In this document: positions 16,565 through 26,023 of the stretch, piece after piece | Position numbering within the stretch: the stretch's first letter is position 1 | How the letters are laid out: each line of letters begins with the position of its first letter | Assembly: GCA_021772465.1 (NCBI GenBank) | Contig: JAJFLX010000012.1 | Location: 253,404-317,403, forward strand | Direction of reading: 5' to 3' | Source of the DNA: Chlamydiota bacterium | GTDB lineage: Bacteria > Chlamydiota > Chlamydiia > Chlamydiales > JAAKFR01 | DNA length: 64,000 nt | Notes under the pieces: generated by a model | Seen by the model: only the letters and a program-made list of their open reading frames with translations | Databases searched by the model: none | What the model was told of the DNA's origin: nothing | Made by a program: the position numbers and the translations under genes

Positions 16565-17335
16565 TTATGCGTACGCCTCCGCTCCAAGTTTGGTGAGTAC
16601 TTCATCTGTAAGAGCAACGTAGTCTTCAGCTGCCCGACTCGTAGGAGCACTCACAAACACAGGCTTGCCATAAATGCTTGCCTCTGAGATTTGAATGTCT
16701 CTGCGAATCTTCGATTCTAGCAGCTTTCCAGGGAAAGTGTGCTCGATCAGGTCGATAAAATCTTGATTATTTTTTCCCCGCACATTCCAAAAAGAGATCA
16801 AAACACCGAGCACATGAAGCGGGTGTCTTTTGCTGATACTCTCGATAAACTCTGCTAGCCGCTCCAACCCTTTGATGCTGTAAAATTCAGGGGTCGCTGA
16901 AATGAGGGTGTGGTTCGCAGCGATCAAAGCCGATTCAGTCAGCCAGCAAAGAGAGGGAGGTGTGTCGATCAGCACGTAGTCGTAGTCGAGATCAGACAAG
17001 ATCGCTTTGAGCCGCTCATGAGAGTAACGATCCCCAGCTAAGGCGCCAGAGACTTCGACGCGTTCCAACCAGGTGTCGGCGGGAATGAGGTGAAGATTAG
17101 GCTCTTCACTCTCTTGAATCACCTCTCTTACCGTGCAGTTTCCTTGTAAGACAGAGGCGAGACTGTCGTGCTCATCGGGATCGAAGCCGAGTCCTGCCGT
17201 CAAATTAGCTTGGGCATCAAAATCAAGGAGAAGGACTTTGGCATTATGGTAGCGAGCTAGAGCAGCGCCGAGGTGTAAAGTTGTTGAAGTCTTTGCGGTG
17301 CCCCCTTTGAAACTGGTGACGGCTATCGTTTTCAT
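16565..17335 (-). CDS. parA: ParA/Soj-family ATPase (CT582-like)
   Basis: A 256-residue ATPase with the deviant Walker [10 protein letters not shown] near residue 10, a D-x-D-A-Q-A-N-L switch near 40 and D-T-P-P-S-L near 122. These are the marks of ParA/MinD proteins that dimerise on ATP and bind DNA to segregate chromosomes or plasmids. In chlamydiae a plasmid relative (pGP5) and a pGP6 relative occur together, as here with the next gene. No ParB or parS was seen nearby. The ATG overlaps the thrS stop (ATGA), so it is translated after thrS. Confidence 0.93.
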   Translation of the reverse strand: MKTIAVTSFKGGTAKTSTTLHLGAALARYHNAKVLLLDFDAQANLTAGLGFDPDEHDSLASVLQGNCTVREVIQESEEPNLHLIPADTWLERVEVSGALAGDRYSHERLKAILSDLDYDYVLIDTPPSLCWLTESALIAANHTLISATPEFYSIKGLERLAEFIESISKRHPLHVLGVLISFWNVRGKNNQDFIDLIEHTFPGKLLESKIRRDIQISEASIYGKPVFVSAPTSRAAEDYVALTDEVLTKLGAEAYA

Positions 17336-19248
17336 TTTTCTCCAAAAGCTGGGGTAAGAGAACGTGTCTCCTTCTCTTGTAGAACTTTCGCTATAAACGT
17401 GTCAAATGCGATCTCACCATGCAAGATATTGTTTCGAGTGCGGAGCGCTACGGTTTGATTCTCAATTTCCTTATCACCTAAAGTGAGCATGTAGTTCACC
17501 TGTTCGATCTGAGCCAGGCGGATCTTTTTGCCCACCGATTCGTGCGTCTCATCGATCTCCGTATGAAAACCTGCAGTGAGAAGCTTTGCTTTGAGCTCTC
17601 GAGCGTAGGCGACATGCCGATCGGCAACCGGTATGAGGCGGATCTGTCTTGGACTGAGCCAGAGGGGGAATCTGCCAGCGAAATGTTCGATCAAAATGCC
17701 GAAAAAACGCTCGACTGAACCGTAAAGCGCACGGTGAAGCATCACAGGGCGGACTCGCTCGCCATTTGAGTTGACGTAGTCAATGTCAAACCGCTCAGGA
17801 AGAGCCATATCGAGTTGGATAGTGCCACACTGCCAGCTGCGACCGATGGCGTCGTGGATGTGCATATCGATCTTTGGGCCGTAAAAGGCTCCCTCTCCCT
17901 CACTGACTTGGAAGGGTTTACCGCTCGCTTTTAGTGCGGCGTGAAGCGCTTTTGTTGCGTGCTCCCACTGCTCATCGGTTCCGATCGTCTCTTTCTCAGG
18001 CCGGGTGCTGAGCTCTAGATGGTATGTGAGCCCAAAAGGGGCATAGAGCTCATCGATGAGCTCGAGAAGATTCAAGATCTCTTGTTCAATTTGGTGGGGC
18101 TCTAAGAAAATGTGAGCATCATCTTGATGGAAGCTCCGAACGCGCATCAAACCCGACAGAGCCCCCGAAGCTTCATGTCTGTGAACGAGTCCAATTTCTC
18201 CAAGCCTTAAAGGAAATTCACGGTAGCTGTGCACTTGCATTTTGTAGTAAAGAAGGCATCCAGGGCAATTCATCGGCTTGATCGCATACTCTCTATCATC
18301 GATCGTCGAGGTATACATATTCTGACGGTAGTTCTGCCAGTGCCCCGACTGCTCCCAAAGCTCGCGGGCCATTAAAAGCGGAGTTTTGATCTCCGCATAC
18401 CCAGCTCTCTCATGAAGCGCGTGCCAGTAATCGAGAAGAGCGTTCCAAATGAGCATCCCCTTGGGCTGAATGAAGGCCATGCCTTGAGCCTCTTCTACAT
18501 GCGCAAAGAGTCCGAGTTTTGGACCTAGGATCTTATGGTCTCGCTTTTTCGCTTCCTCCAACTGGTGGAGGTAGGCGCGAAGCATTTTTCTGTCGGGGAA
18601 AGTGATTGCATAGATCCGGGTGAGCATTTCTCGCGTTGAATCACCTCGCCAGTAAGCTCCAGAGGTCTTCAACACCTTGAGCGCTTTTATTTTGCCCAGG
18701 TAGGGGAGGTGAGGACCTCGACAGAGATCGTAAAATTCACCCTGGCGGTACGCCGTGAGAGTTTGATCTTCAAACCCCTCGATTAACTCAACTTTGTAAG
18801 GGTTGTTTCCAAAGGCCTCAAGAGCAGCTTGCTTGGAGGGGAGCACCTCTCTTTTTGAAGGAAAGTTCTCTTTGACAATCGCCTCCATCTCTTTCTCTAT
18901 CCGCTCAAAATCTTCATCAGAGAGAATGAGGTTGGCAAAATCGTAGTAAAAACCATTCTCAATAGGGGGGCCAATGGTAGGCTTTGCTTCGGGCCAAATC
19001 CGCAGCACAGCTTGAGCGAGCAGATGGGCGCTACTGTGCCAGTAGACCTCTTTCCCCTGAGGCGTTGAGAAATCCCAAAGCACAACCTCATCCCCCTCAG
19101 ATAGGGGAGAAAAAAGGTCGACTGTCGCTCCATTGATCTGGGCGGCAATCGCCTGTTCAGGAGCTGTCTGATGGAGCTGTTTTGCGAGGTCTTCAGCTGT
19201 GCTCCCCTCAGGGAGTTCTACCTCTTTCCCTTGATAGCGCACTTTCAT
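17332..19248 (-). CDS. thrS: Threonyl-tRNA synthetase
   Basis: A class II synthetase of 638 residues, the normal bacterial length. In order: TGS domain (1-62, [10 protein letters not shown]), second additional domain with H-x-x-x-H (near 74-78, H-S-S-A-H), the catalytic core with M-N-C-P-G-C and the motif 2 [11 protein letters not shown] segment, and a C-terminal anticodon-binding domain. It charges tRNA-Thr in the cytosol. I chose ATG 19248 because the TGS domain begins there; an upstream in-frame codon at 19299 would add a 17-residue Cys-rich tail not seen in the family. First gene of the operon that runs through tatC; divergent from gmd. Confidence 0.97.
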   Translation of the reverse strand: MKVRYQGKEVELPEGSTAEDLAKQLHQTAPEQAIAAQINGATVDLFSPLSEGDEVVLWDFSTPQGKEVYWHSSAHLLAQAVLRIWPEAKPTIGPPIENGFYYDFANLILSDEDFERIEKEMEAIVKENFPSKREVLPSKQAALEAFGNNPYKVELIEGFEDQTLTAYRQGEFYDLCRGPHLPYLGKIKALKVLKTSGAYWRGDSTREMLTRIYAITFPDRKMLRAYLHQLEEAKKRDHKILGPKLGLFAHVEEAQGMAFIQPKGMLIWNALLDYWHALHERAGYAEIKTPLLMARELWEQSGHWQNYRQNMYTSTIDDREYAIKPMNCPGCLLYYKMQVHSYREFPLRLGEIGLVHRHEASGALSGLMRVRSFHQDDAHIFLEPHQIEQEILNLLELIDELYAPFGLTYHLELSTRPEKETIGTDEQWEHATKALHAALKASGKPFQVSEGEGAFYGPKIDMHIHDAIGRSWQCGTIQLDMALPERFDIDYVNSNGERVRPVMLHRALYGSVERFFGILIEHFAGRFPLWLSPRQIRLIPVADRHVAYARELKAKLLTAGFHTEIDETHESVGKKIRLAQIEQVNYMLTLGDKEIENQTVALRTRNNILHGEIAFDTFIAKVLQEKETRSLTPAFGEK

Positions 19249-19313
19249 GGCCACGCATCTTAACGTACAACTCTTGAAAAGAAAAGCACAAAGATCCACA
19301 ATCCATTTCCATT

Positions 19314-20393
19314 ATGTCAAATAAAACAGCATTTGTTACAGGGATCACAGGCCAAGATGGCGCCTACCTCTCTGAGCTCCTATTAGAAAAGGGGTATCAA
19401 GTCCACGGTCTTCGAAGGGGCAGCTCTCTAGACAACACGGTGCGGCTCACTGAGTCCGATAGACTTACGCTCCACTATGGCGATCTCACGGACACGGCCA
19501 ATCTCTTCAATCTGATCTATGAGATTCAGCCCGATGAGATCTACAACCTAGGCGCTCAGAGTCATGTGGCGATCTCTTTCGAAAGTCCAGAGTATGCGGC
19601 GAATACCAACAGTTTGGGCACCCTTCGCCTTCTCGAAGCGCTCCGCGTGCTTGGAATGACCCGGCGTACCCGATTCTACCAAGCCTCTAGCTCCGAGCTT
19701 TACGGCCTCGTGCAAGGGGCTCCTCAAACCGAGAGCACCCCTTTCTATCCCCGCTCACCTTACGCTGTTTCAAAACTTTACGCCTACTGGATCACGGTCA
19801 ACTACCGCGAATCTTACGGTCTTTTTGGATGCAACGGAATCCTATTTAATCACGAATCGCCTCTAAGAGCGGAGACATTTGTCACACGAAAAATCACGCG
19901 GGCACTCGGCCGTTTAGTAGTCGGTTTGCAAAAAGGGCTTAGGCTAGGAAACCTCAATGCTTTGCGCGATTGGGGGCACGCTCGTGACTATGTGAAAGCG
20001 CAGTGGCTCATGCTTCAACAGGAGGAGCCTGCTGATTATGTCGTCGCTACAGGTGAACAGCATACGGTGCGCGAGTTTGTGCAAATTGCAGCAAAAACCC
20101 TTGGGGTACACCTCAGATGGGAAGGGGTTGGACTCGAAGAGCGGGGTGTGATCGAGGCGATTGATCCCGATCTCGATACCCCTCTCCAAATAGGCGATGT
20201 CCTTGTCCGTGTCGACCCTCAATTTTTTAGACCAGCTGAGGTGGAGACGCTGCTCGGAGATTCGAGTAAAGCACGCAATCAAATGGGGTGGAAACCGCGC
20301 CACACTTTCGAGCAACTGGTAGAGGAGATGGTACAATGTGATCTTGAGCTCGCCTGGTCTGAAGCGAGGTATGATGCCCCATCTCTGTGTTGA
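19314..20393 (+). CDS. gmd: GDP-mannose 4,6-dehydratase
   Basis: A 359-residue short-chain dehydrogenase/reductase. NAD(P) loop [11 protein letters not shown] at residues 9-19; catalytic S-S-E-L-Y-G and Y-A-V-S-K; then N-H-E-S-P-L-R and E-T-F-V-T-R-K-I, which are specific to Gmd. It turns GDP-mannose into GDP-4-keto-6-deoxymannose, the precursor of GDP-fucose, GDP-rhamnose and GDP-perosamine. No Fcl/Rmd/Per partner is in the window, so the final sugar is unknown. It starts a four-gene sugar cassette with ManC supplying GDP-mannose, inserted between thrS and the translocator genes. The 3' end overlaps the next gene by 23 bases. Confidence 0.95.
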   Translation: MSNKTAFVTGITGQDGAYLSELLLEKGYQVHGLRRGSSLDNTVRLTESDRLTLHYGDLTDTANLFNLIYEIQPDEIYNLGAQSHVAISFESPEYAANTNSLGTLRLLEALRVLGMTRRTRFYQASSSELYGLVQGAPQTESTPFYPRSPYAVSKLYAYWITVNYRESYGLFGCNGILFNHESPLRAETFVTRKITRALGRLVVGLQKGLRLGNLNALRDWGHARDYVKAQWLMLQQEEPADYVVATGEQHTVREFVQIAAKTLGVHLRWEGVGLEERGVIEAIDPDLDTPLQIGDVLVRVDPQFFRPAEVETLLGDSSKARNQMGWKPRHTFEQLVEEMVQCDLELAWSEARYDAPSLC

Positions 20394-21372
20394 CGCGCGG
20401 CTTTACAACGCCTCGGGAATCGGCACCTACCTTAAAACTGTTCTTCCTCACCTCACAGACTTTCAGCTCACCCTTCTCCATGCACCGGGCGACCCCCTTG
20501 GAGGGATTGAGGTAAAAGCGCCCATCTACTCACTAGCTGAGCAGATCGAGCTTCCTCTTAAAATCCCCAAATGCGATCTGTTTTGGGCTCCTCATTTCAA
20601 TACACCACTGCTCCCAATTCGAGCGAAGCGCCGTATGGTGACAATTTTTGATGTCTACCACCTTGTCCACTACTCTTCTCTTTCGCTTGCTCAAAAAATC
20701 TACGCCAAAACGATGCTTAACGGAGCCATTTTGCATGCCGACCAGGTGATGAGCTCAACGCACTATGCTGCTCGAGAATTGATGCATCACGCCACTTGCA
20801 AGCCCAAAAATCTCACCCTCACCCCTTGCGCCCCCCTACTCACTCAAAAGGGGGTGAAGCCAGTGAAAGGGGTGCCGAGCTCTTACTTGCTTTTTGTAGG
20901 CAACTTGAAGCCGCACAAAAACCTCGATACTCTCTTGAAGGCTTTAGAGCGAGTGGATGCTCCTCCCCTTGTCGTTGTGGGCAAATCTTTTGGCAAGATT
21001 CCTCAGATCGATCACTACCTTGGCCGAGTCGAGGATGAAGAGTTGCACGGGCTCTATCTCGGAGCGGAAGCATTGATTTTTCCTTCGACCTATGAAGGAT
21101 TTGGAATCCCCCCTCTTGAGGCGATGCTTTGTGGTTGCCCAGTCGTTGCATCCAAGATTGGAGCAGTTGAAGAGGTGTGCGGCGACGCTGCCGAATACAT
21201 TGATCCACACTCCATTTCGTCTCTAGCTCAAGGGATTGAGCGGGTGTTAACCTCAGGCGCTAGACGTAGGGAGCTCATTGAGAAGGGAAAAAAAAGGGTA
21301 CAGCTCTTTTCGGCAGAAAGAGCTGTAGAGGCATTTTTGGAGGCAGTTCATGCGTGTTTGCGTCGTTCATGA
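20371..21372 (+). CDS. Glycosyltransferase, family 4/GT-B fold
   Basis: A 333-residue GT-B glycosyltransferase. The C-terminal half shows the donor-site pattern [14 protein letters not shown] near residue 170 and [11 protein letters not shown] near 240-250, the E-x(7)-E motif of family 4 retaining enzymes that use GDP- or UDP-sugars. The N-terminus begins [18 protein letters not shown], a common acceptor-domain start. I chose ATG 20371 (a second ATG at 20374 is equal) over a GTG at 20338 deep inside gmd. With gmd and manC next to it, a mannosyl- or deoxyhexosyltransferase building a surface glycan is likely; the acceptor cannot be told. Confidence 0.88.
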   Translation: MMPHLCVDARLYNASGIGTYLKTVLPHLTDFQLTLLHAPGDPLGGIEVKAPIYSLAEQIELPLKIPKCDLFWAPHFNTPLLPIRAKRRMVTIFDVYHLVHYSSLSLAQKIYAKTMLNGAILHADQVMSSTHYAARELMHHATCKPKNLTLTPCAPLLTQKGVKPVKGVPSSYLLFVGNLKPHKNLDTLLKALERVDAPPLVVVGKSFGKIPQIDHYLGRVEDEELHGLYLGAEALIFPSTYEGFGIPPLEAMLCGCPVVASKIGAVEEVCGDAAEYIDPHSISSLAQGIERVLTSGARRRELIEKGKKRVQLFSAERAVEAFLEAVHACLRRS

Positions 21373-22408
21373 CTGGTTGACTCTTTATGGGGGGGCGGAG
21401 CGTGTACTCGCAGAGATCCTCTCACTTTTTCCTAAAGCGGACCTGTTCGCTGTGGTCGACTACCTCTCTGAAACCGATCGCCACCATTTGGGAGGCAAAA
21501 AGGCTCGAACCACCTTCATTCAAAAGCTCCCCTTCGCTCGCACTCTCTATCCGAACTACCTTCCTCTCATGCCTCTTGCCATTGAACAGCTCGATCTTTC
21601 AGGCTACGACCTTGTCATCAGCTCTAGCTCAGCTGTGGCCAAAGGGGTTATCATCCATCCCGATCAACGCCACATCTGCTACTGCTACTCTCCGATGCGT
21701 TACGCTTGGGATCTTCAAGAGCAGTATTTGAAAGGGAAAAAAAAGTGGCTCACCCGTTATTTGCTCCACAAAATGCGACTTTGGGATGTGAGTACTTCCC
21801 ACTCCGTGGACACTTTTCTCACCCTTTCCCATTTTGTAGCTCGCAGAATAGAAAAGTGCTACAGGCGTGAAGCGCAAGTGATCTACCCACCTGTAGATGT
21901 CTTTGATTGCACTTTTCAAGAAAAGAAAGAGCCCTTCTATGTGACAGCTTCAAGGCTTGTTCCCTACAAACGAATTGATTGCCTTGTCGAAGCATTTAGG
22001 GCCATGCCGGGCAAAACACTTTTTGTGATTGGAGAGGGTCCTGAAAGAAAAAAACTCGAAAAAAGAGCCCCACCCAATGTCACCTTTCTCGGTCACCTCC
22101 CTCGCGCTGAGTTGAAGAGCTACTTAGCGCGAGCGAGCGCCTTTCTTTACGCTGCCATTGAAGATTTTGGCATTGCTCCCCTAGAAGCCCAAGCCTCTGG
22201 CACACCCGTCATAGCGTATAAAAAGGGGGGTGTGGTAGAAACGTTGGGCTTAGGCGGAGTGTTTTACGAAAAGCAAACGGCTGCATCTATTTGCGATGCG
22301 GTTGATGGTTATGAGAAAGGAGTTCCCATCGACCCGGAGGTCTGCAGAGAAAATGCTCTCCGCTTTGAGCCGGGAAGATTTCGCGATCAACTCATGAGGA
22401 GCTTTTAA
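21350..22408 (+). CDS. Mannosyltransferase-like glycosyltransferase (WbaZ-like)
   Basis: A 352-residue GT-B protein starting [20 protein letters not shown], the typical opening of WbaZ-like mannosyltransferases. The donor site has S-R-L-V-P-Y-K-R-I-D near residue 200 and E-D-F-G-I-A-P-L-E-A-Q near 265. It probably adds mannose from the GDP-mannose made by ManC. It overlaps the preceding glycosyltransferase by 23 bases and shares its final A with the manC ATG, so the cassette is a translationally coupled operon. Not closely related to its neighbour apart from the shared fold. Confidence 0.88.
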   Translation: MRVCVVHDWLTLYGGAERVLAEILSLFPKADLFAVVDYLSETDRHHLGGKKARTTFIQKLPFARTLYPNYLPLMPLAIEQLDLSGYDLVISSSSAVAKGVIIHPDQRHICYCYSPMRYAWDLQEQYLKGKKKWLTRYLLHKMRLWDVSTSHSVDTFLTLSHFVARRIEKCYRREAQVIYPPVDVFDCTFQEKKEPFYVTASRLVPYKRIDCLVEAFRAMPGKTLFVIGEGPERKKLEKRAPPNVTFLGHLPRAELKSYLARASAFLYAAIEDFGIAPLEAQASGTPVIAYKKGGVVETLGLGGVFYEKQTAASICDAVDGYEKGVPIDPEVCRENALRFEPGRFRDQLMRSF

Positions 22409-23745
22409 TGTTGGTATTGATTTTAGCTGGAGGGTCGGGGAGTCGGCTGTGGCCTCTTTCGCGCAAAAACTACCCCAAGCAATTTTTGCGCATTGGAAAC
22501 GAGGCCTCTTTTTTGCAAAAAACAGTTCAGCGTAACCTCGATTTTATCGCTCCTGAAGATCTCTACATCATCACAAGTGAAGCGTACTACGATGAAGTGC
22601 GCCGCCAGATCGATCCGAGGCTTCACTCCAATATGATCCTCGAGCCTGCTCAAAAAAATACAGCTCCAGCGATTGCTCATGCCCTTTCTCAAATCGAAAC
22701 GGAAGAGGTATGTTTGATCACGCCAGCTGATCACACCATCGCGCCACAATCTAAATACCGCGAGGCGATAGAAAAGGGGGAGAAGCTGGCTATGCAGGGC
22801 GATCTTGTCACGTTCGCTGTGCGCCCAACCTCACCTGAGACGGGGTATGGGTATTTGAGAGCAAATGGTGATCGAGTCGAAGCGTTTGTTGAAAAACCCG
22901 ATCTTAAAACCGCGCAAACTTACTTAGAAAGTGGGGACTATTTCTGGAATTCAGGTCTTTTTGCTTTTACAAAGTCGAGCTTTGAGAGGGAGGCTAAAAA
23001 GCACTGCCCAGCTCTTATAGCTCCTTTTCATGAGATGCCCTCGATCTCTTTAGATTATGCGATTATGGAGAAAAGCGACCGCGTCGCTCTTGTGCACCTC
23101 GATCTCACCTGGTCTGATATTGGCTCTTGGGAGAGCATCTATGAGCTTCTTGAAAAAGATGAGCAAAAGAATGCGTGCCACGGCAAGGTGCATGCAATTG
23201 ATACCCAAAATTCGCTTCTCTACGCCGGGCATCGGCTCATCTCTACAATCGGGATGAGCGATGTGATGGTCGTTGAGACCGATGACGTCGTGCTCGTTGC
23301 TCCCAAAAAAGAGGCGCAGCGAGTGAGAGAGCTCGTCGGTGAGCTCACCTCCCTTGGAAAGAAGGAGGTGCACGATCCGCTCACTTGTATCCGCCCTTGG
23401 GGCTCTTACACGGTTTTGATGGAGTCAAATCGTTATAAGATCAAGAAAATTGAGGTGAAACCCCGAGAAAAGCTCAGCTTGCAAAAACACTACCACCGAA
23501 GCGAACACTGGGTTGTGGTCAAGGGGACAGCGGTTGTCACCATTGGAGAGGAGCTGATGACTGTGCACGAGGGTGAGAGCATTTTTGTCCCTAAATCTGC
23601 TGTGCATCGCGTAGAAAACCCGGGTAGGGTGCCTCTGGAGATTATTGAAGTTCAAGTGGGCGAGTATCTTGGAGAGGATGACATTGTGCGGTTTGAAGAT
23701 ATCTACGGGAGGCGAAAAGAGGAGCCTGCAAACAAATTATTTTGA
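22408..23745 (+). CDS. manC: Mannose-1-phosphate guanylyltransferase / mannose-6-phosphate isomerase, type II
   Basis: A 445-residue bifunctional enzyme. The N-terminal nucleotidyltransferase has L-A-G-G-S-G-S-R-L-W-P-L-S-R near residue 5, P-K-Q-F-L, and the F-V-E-K-P-D sugar-phosphate motif near 170. The C-terminal cupin (from ~330) starts R-P-W-G-S-Y and has H-Y-H-R-S-E-H-W as the metal-binding loop, the isomerase half. It makes GDP-mannose, the substrate of Gmd and the two glycosyltransferases just upstream. It is shorter than enterobacterial ManC (about 470-480) but all motifs are there. Last gene of the sugar cassette. Confidence 0.95.
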   Translation: MLVLILAGGSGSRLWPLSRKNYPKQFLRIGNEASFLQKTVQRNLDFIAPEDLYIITSEAYYDEVRRQIDPRLHSNMILEPAQKNTAPAIAHALSQIETEEVCLITPADHTIAPQSKYREAIEKGEKLAMQGDLVTFAVRPTSPETGYGYLRANGDRVEAFVEKPDLKTAQTYLESGDYFWNSGLFAFTKSSFEREAKKHCPALIAPFHEMPSISLDYAIMEKSDRVALVHLDLTWSDIGSWESIYELLEKDEQKNACHGKVHAIDTQNSLLYAGHRLISTIGMSDVMVVETDDVVLVAPKKEAQRVRELVGELTSLGKKEVHDPLTCIRPWGSYTVLMESNRYKIKKIEVKPREKLSLQKHYHRSEHWVVVKGTAVVTIGEELMTVHEGESIFVPKSAVHRVENPGRVPLEIIEVQVGEYLGEDDIVRFEDIYGRRKEEPANKLF

Positions 23746-23863
23746 CCCAAATTTTTCTTTGTCAAAAGAATTTGCAGAGGAGTTTTGACCATAAGAGATT
23801 TTTGGGAAGACTAAAAAAAATCGATTTGCTGTATGATAGACCCCTTGTAGAAAGGAGCTTTGA

Positions 23864-24814
23864 ATGCCTCTATTTTTTGTTTTTCTCACCTTTTTCATCT
23901 GGTCTACTTCGTTCACCTTAGGCAAGGTCACCCTTCTCTCTGCTCCCCCGGTCTTTCTCACTTCGGCGCGGATGCTCATTGCAGGGGTTCTCCTTCTCGG
24001 ATTTTTAGCTGTTGTAAAAAGAGAGGAGCTGAAAATCAAAAAACACCAGTTTTTTCCGCTCATCCTTCTCGGTTTGACCGCTGTCTATTTGACCAATATT
24101 TTTGAATTTTGGGGGTTGCAATTTCTCACTTCGGCCAAGGCGTGCTTGATCTACAGTCTTTCCCCTTTTATCACAGCGCTTCTCTCTTACTTTCAGTTCA
24201 AAGAGAGGGTGACTGGAAGAAAGTTAGTCGGTTTGATTATTGGTTTCGTGGGATTCATGCCTGTGCTTCTCAGCCAGTCAGGGAGCGAAGGGTTGATCGG
24301 CAACTTCTTTTTTCTCTCATGGGCTGAATTGGCCCTTGTCGGCGCTGTCGTTTTCTCTGTCTATGGTTGGATCTTGCTCAGAAAGCTTGGCAAAGAGGAT
24401 GGGATGTCTCCGGTGATGGCCAACGGCTCTTCGATGTTTATCGGTGGGCTTTTTGCGCTCATTCACTCGCTTTTTGTCGACTCGTGGACCCCCACACCTA
24501 TTATCAATTACGGCGGCTTCTTCCAAGGGGTTCTGTTGATGATTATCGTCTCGAACCTGATTTGCTATAATCTCTATGGGTGGCTACTCAAGCGCTTTAC
24601 AGCAACCTTTCTCTCTTTTGCGGGGCTGATGACGCCGATTTTTGCCGCTTTTTTTGGGTGGTTAGTCTTAGGGGAAGCGGTGAGCCGTTCGTTTTTCTTT
24701 TCAGTTGGAGTGATTTCAATCGGGCTTTGGCTCGTTTACTTTGAAGAGCTGCGCCTAGGATACATTGTTCGCAAAGAAAAAAGGCCCGCCACAATTGCAG
24801 ACGGGCCTCAGTAG
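23864..24814 (+). CDS. EamA/DMT-superfamily transporter
   Basis: A 316-residue protein with ten hydrophobic segments in two EamA repeats (residues ~5-130 and ~150-285), the standard layout of drug/metabolite transporters. Opening P-L-F-F-V-F-L-T-F-F-I-W-S-T-S-F is typical of the first EamA helix. Substrates of the family include amino acids and metabolites; obligate intracellular bacteria use members such as the chlamydial SAM transporter, but this one cannot be assigned. A good ribosome site (AAAGGAG) lies ahead of ATG 23864. The last ~35 bases of the coding region also contain the terminator of the convergent translocator operon. Confidence 0.88.
   Translation: MPLFFVFLTFFIWSTSFTLGKVTLLSAPPVFLTSARMLIAGVLLLGFLAVVKREELKIKKHQFFPLILLGLTAVYLTNIFEFWGLQFLTSAKACLIYSLSPFITALLSYFQFKERVTGRKLVGLIIGFVGFMPVLLSQSGSEGLIGNFFFLSWAELALVGAVVFSVYGWILLRKLGKEDGMSPVMANGSSMFIGGLFALIHSLFVDSWTPTPIINYGGFFQGVLLMIIVSNLICYNLYGWLLKRFTATFLSFAGLMTPIFAAFFGWLVLGEAVSRSFFFSVGVISIGLWLVYFEELRLGYIVRKEKRPATIADGPQ
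24777..24807 (-). terminator. Intrinsic terminator of the translocator operon
   Basis: On the minus strand a GGCCCG / CGGGCC stem with a 13-base loop is followed by six T residues, the classic Rho-independent form. It lies nine bases beyond the stop of the CopD-like gene, so it would end the chaperone-CopB-CopD transcript. It sits inside the final codons of the convergent transporter gene. Confidence 0.85.
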
Positions 24815-24815
24815 G

Positions 24816-25994
24816 TTACCCACGGAACATGCTGTTGACAGCTCCTGTGACCGCTTGGGAAGCTGAATTTAAAATATTCATCACCGTGTCGATGCTTTGC
24901 TGCGCGCCAGATGTCAGTTCATTTGCACGGCTGAAGTTTTGACCGTAGTACTGTGCGAGCATCTCAGACAAACTTTTTAAAGCCTCTGCCTGTCCTTGAA
25001 TTCCGCGGAAGAGAGCTGCTTTACTCTGGTACTGCGCCTGAATTATCTGCTGCGAACCTTGACCTAGCATTCCAGCTAATTGTCCAGCGCGAAGCGAGTT
25101 TTCATACATCGCAGTGACGTTTTTCGAAGTGAAGACTTTTGAGAGGGCATTTTTGAGCTTAGTAGCTCGGCTGCTGTACACCTTCTCCTCGGGATCGAGC
25201 GGGTTATCTGGGGGGCCTGCTACTTCATCAGCAGCAGGAGCCTTTCCTTTAGCTTTGCGAGCCGCTACTTTCTCTAGCTCCTCTTTCTCCTGCGCATCAC
25301 TTCTCGCTGCAACTGCAGCAGTCTCGCTGTTATTTGCGTCTGAGTTCGCCTTTGCTTCATTATTTCCTGCTTGAAGAAACCCTTCTTCCTCTCCCACTCC
25401 TTCAGCGGCAGCGGGAGCTTCTTCTCCAAGTTCTTCGATGTTTTTGGCGTCTTCTTTGATCTGCTCAGATCCCAACCCTTTGTAGGTGGAAAACGCACCT
25501 CCACCAATAGAGAGACCGAATGCAACTATTTGCGAAATACCTGCTCCGAGTGCCCCTTTGGCTTCATTTTGCGTCGCTGAAACTTGGGCGTCGTACGAAG
25601 ATTTGATCGCTTTAGCTACAATTGGAGCAAAGTTTACTTGCATGTTCATGCTCTCTGAAGCTTGCTTCCAAAGATTTTGCCAATATTGCGAGCTGGTCTT
25701 TGCTTGAAGCGCGAGCACCATGCCAATGATGGCGATCAGACTCATGTTATCATTGCCATCGCCATCTGTGCCTTGAACCCCAGCGTAAGGTTTTGCAGGC
25801 GTAGGCAGCAAGGGAGCGGCTTTCTTGGAGATTTCACTTTCTGTCCCACTTTGTGTCGTCACAGCCGCTGAGAGTACATCCTTTGCTCCTCTTTTCGATT
25901 TCGAGGTGCTCAATACTCTTCCATGCTTGGTATGAGAAGCTTGAGTACCTGCTGTTGGAACTTTGTTCCAGTTATCTATGTCAATGACTGCCAT
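24816..25994 (-). CDS. copD: Type III secretion translocator, CopD-like
   Basis: A 392-residue protein in the place of chlamydial CopD (CT579): last of a chaperone-CopB-CopD operon and next to the thrS block. It has a polar Ser/Thr/Lys-rich N-terminus without signal peptide, a short hydrophobic run at ~84-98, a main hydrophobic segment at ~147-172, an acidic Glu/Ala-rich low-complexity middle (~185-260) and a helical Gln/Ser-rich C-terminus (~310-390). Such proteins are exported by the injectisome and insert in the host membrane as a pore. Assignment rests on synteny and architecture, not strong similarity. Followed by a good terminator. Confidence 0.78.
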   Translation of the reverse strand: MAVIDIDNWNKVPTAGTQASHTKHGRVLSTSKSKRGAKDVLSAAVTTQSGTESEISKKAAPLLPTPAKPYAGVQGTDGDGNDNMSLIAIIGMVLALQAKTSSQYWQNLWKQASESMNMQVNFAPIVAKAIKSSYDAQVSATQNEAKGALGAGISQIVAFGLSIGGGAFSTYKGLGSEQIKEDAKNIEELGEEAPAAAEGVGEEEGFLQAGNNEAKANSDANNSETAAVAARSDAQEKEELEKVAARKAKGKAPAADEVAGPPDNPLDPEEKVYSSRATKLKNALSKVFTSKNVTAMYENSLRAGQLAGMLGQGSQQIIQAQYQSKAALFRGIQGQAEALKSLSEMLAQYYGQNFSRANELTSGAQQSIDTVMNILNSASQAVTGAVNSMFRG

Positions 25995-26023
25995 AATTTT
26001 TTCCTCTTTATTATCCTAATTTT

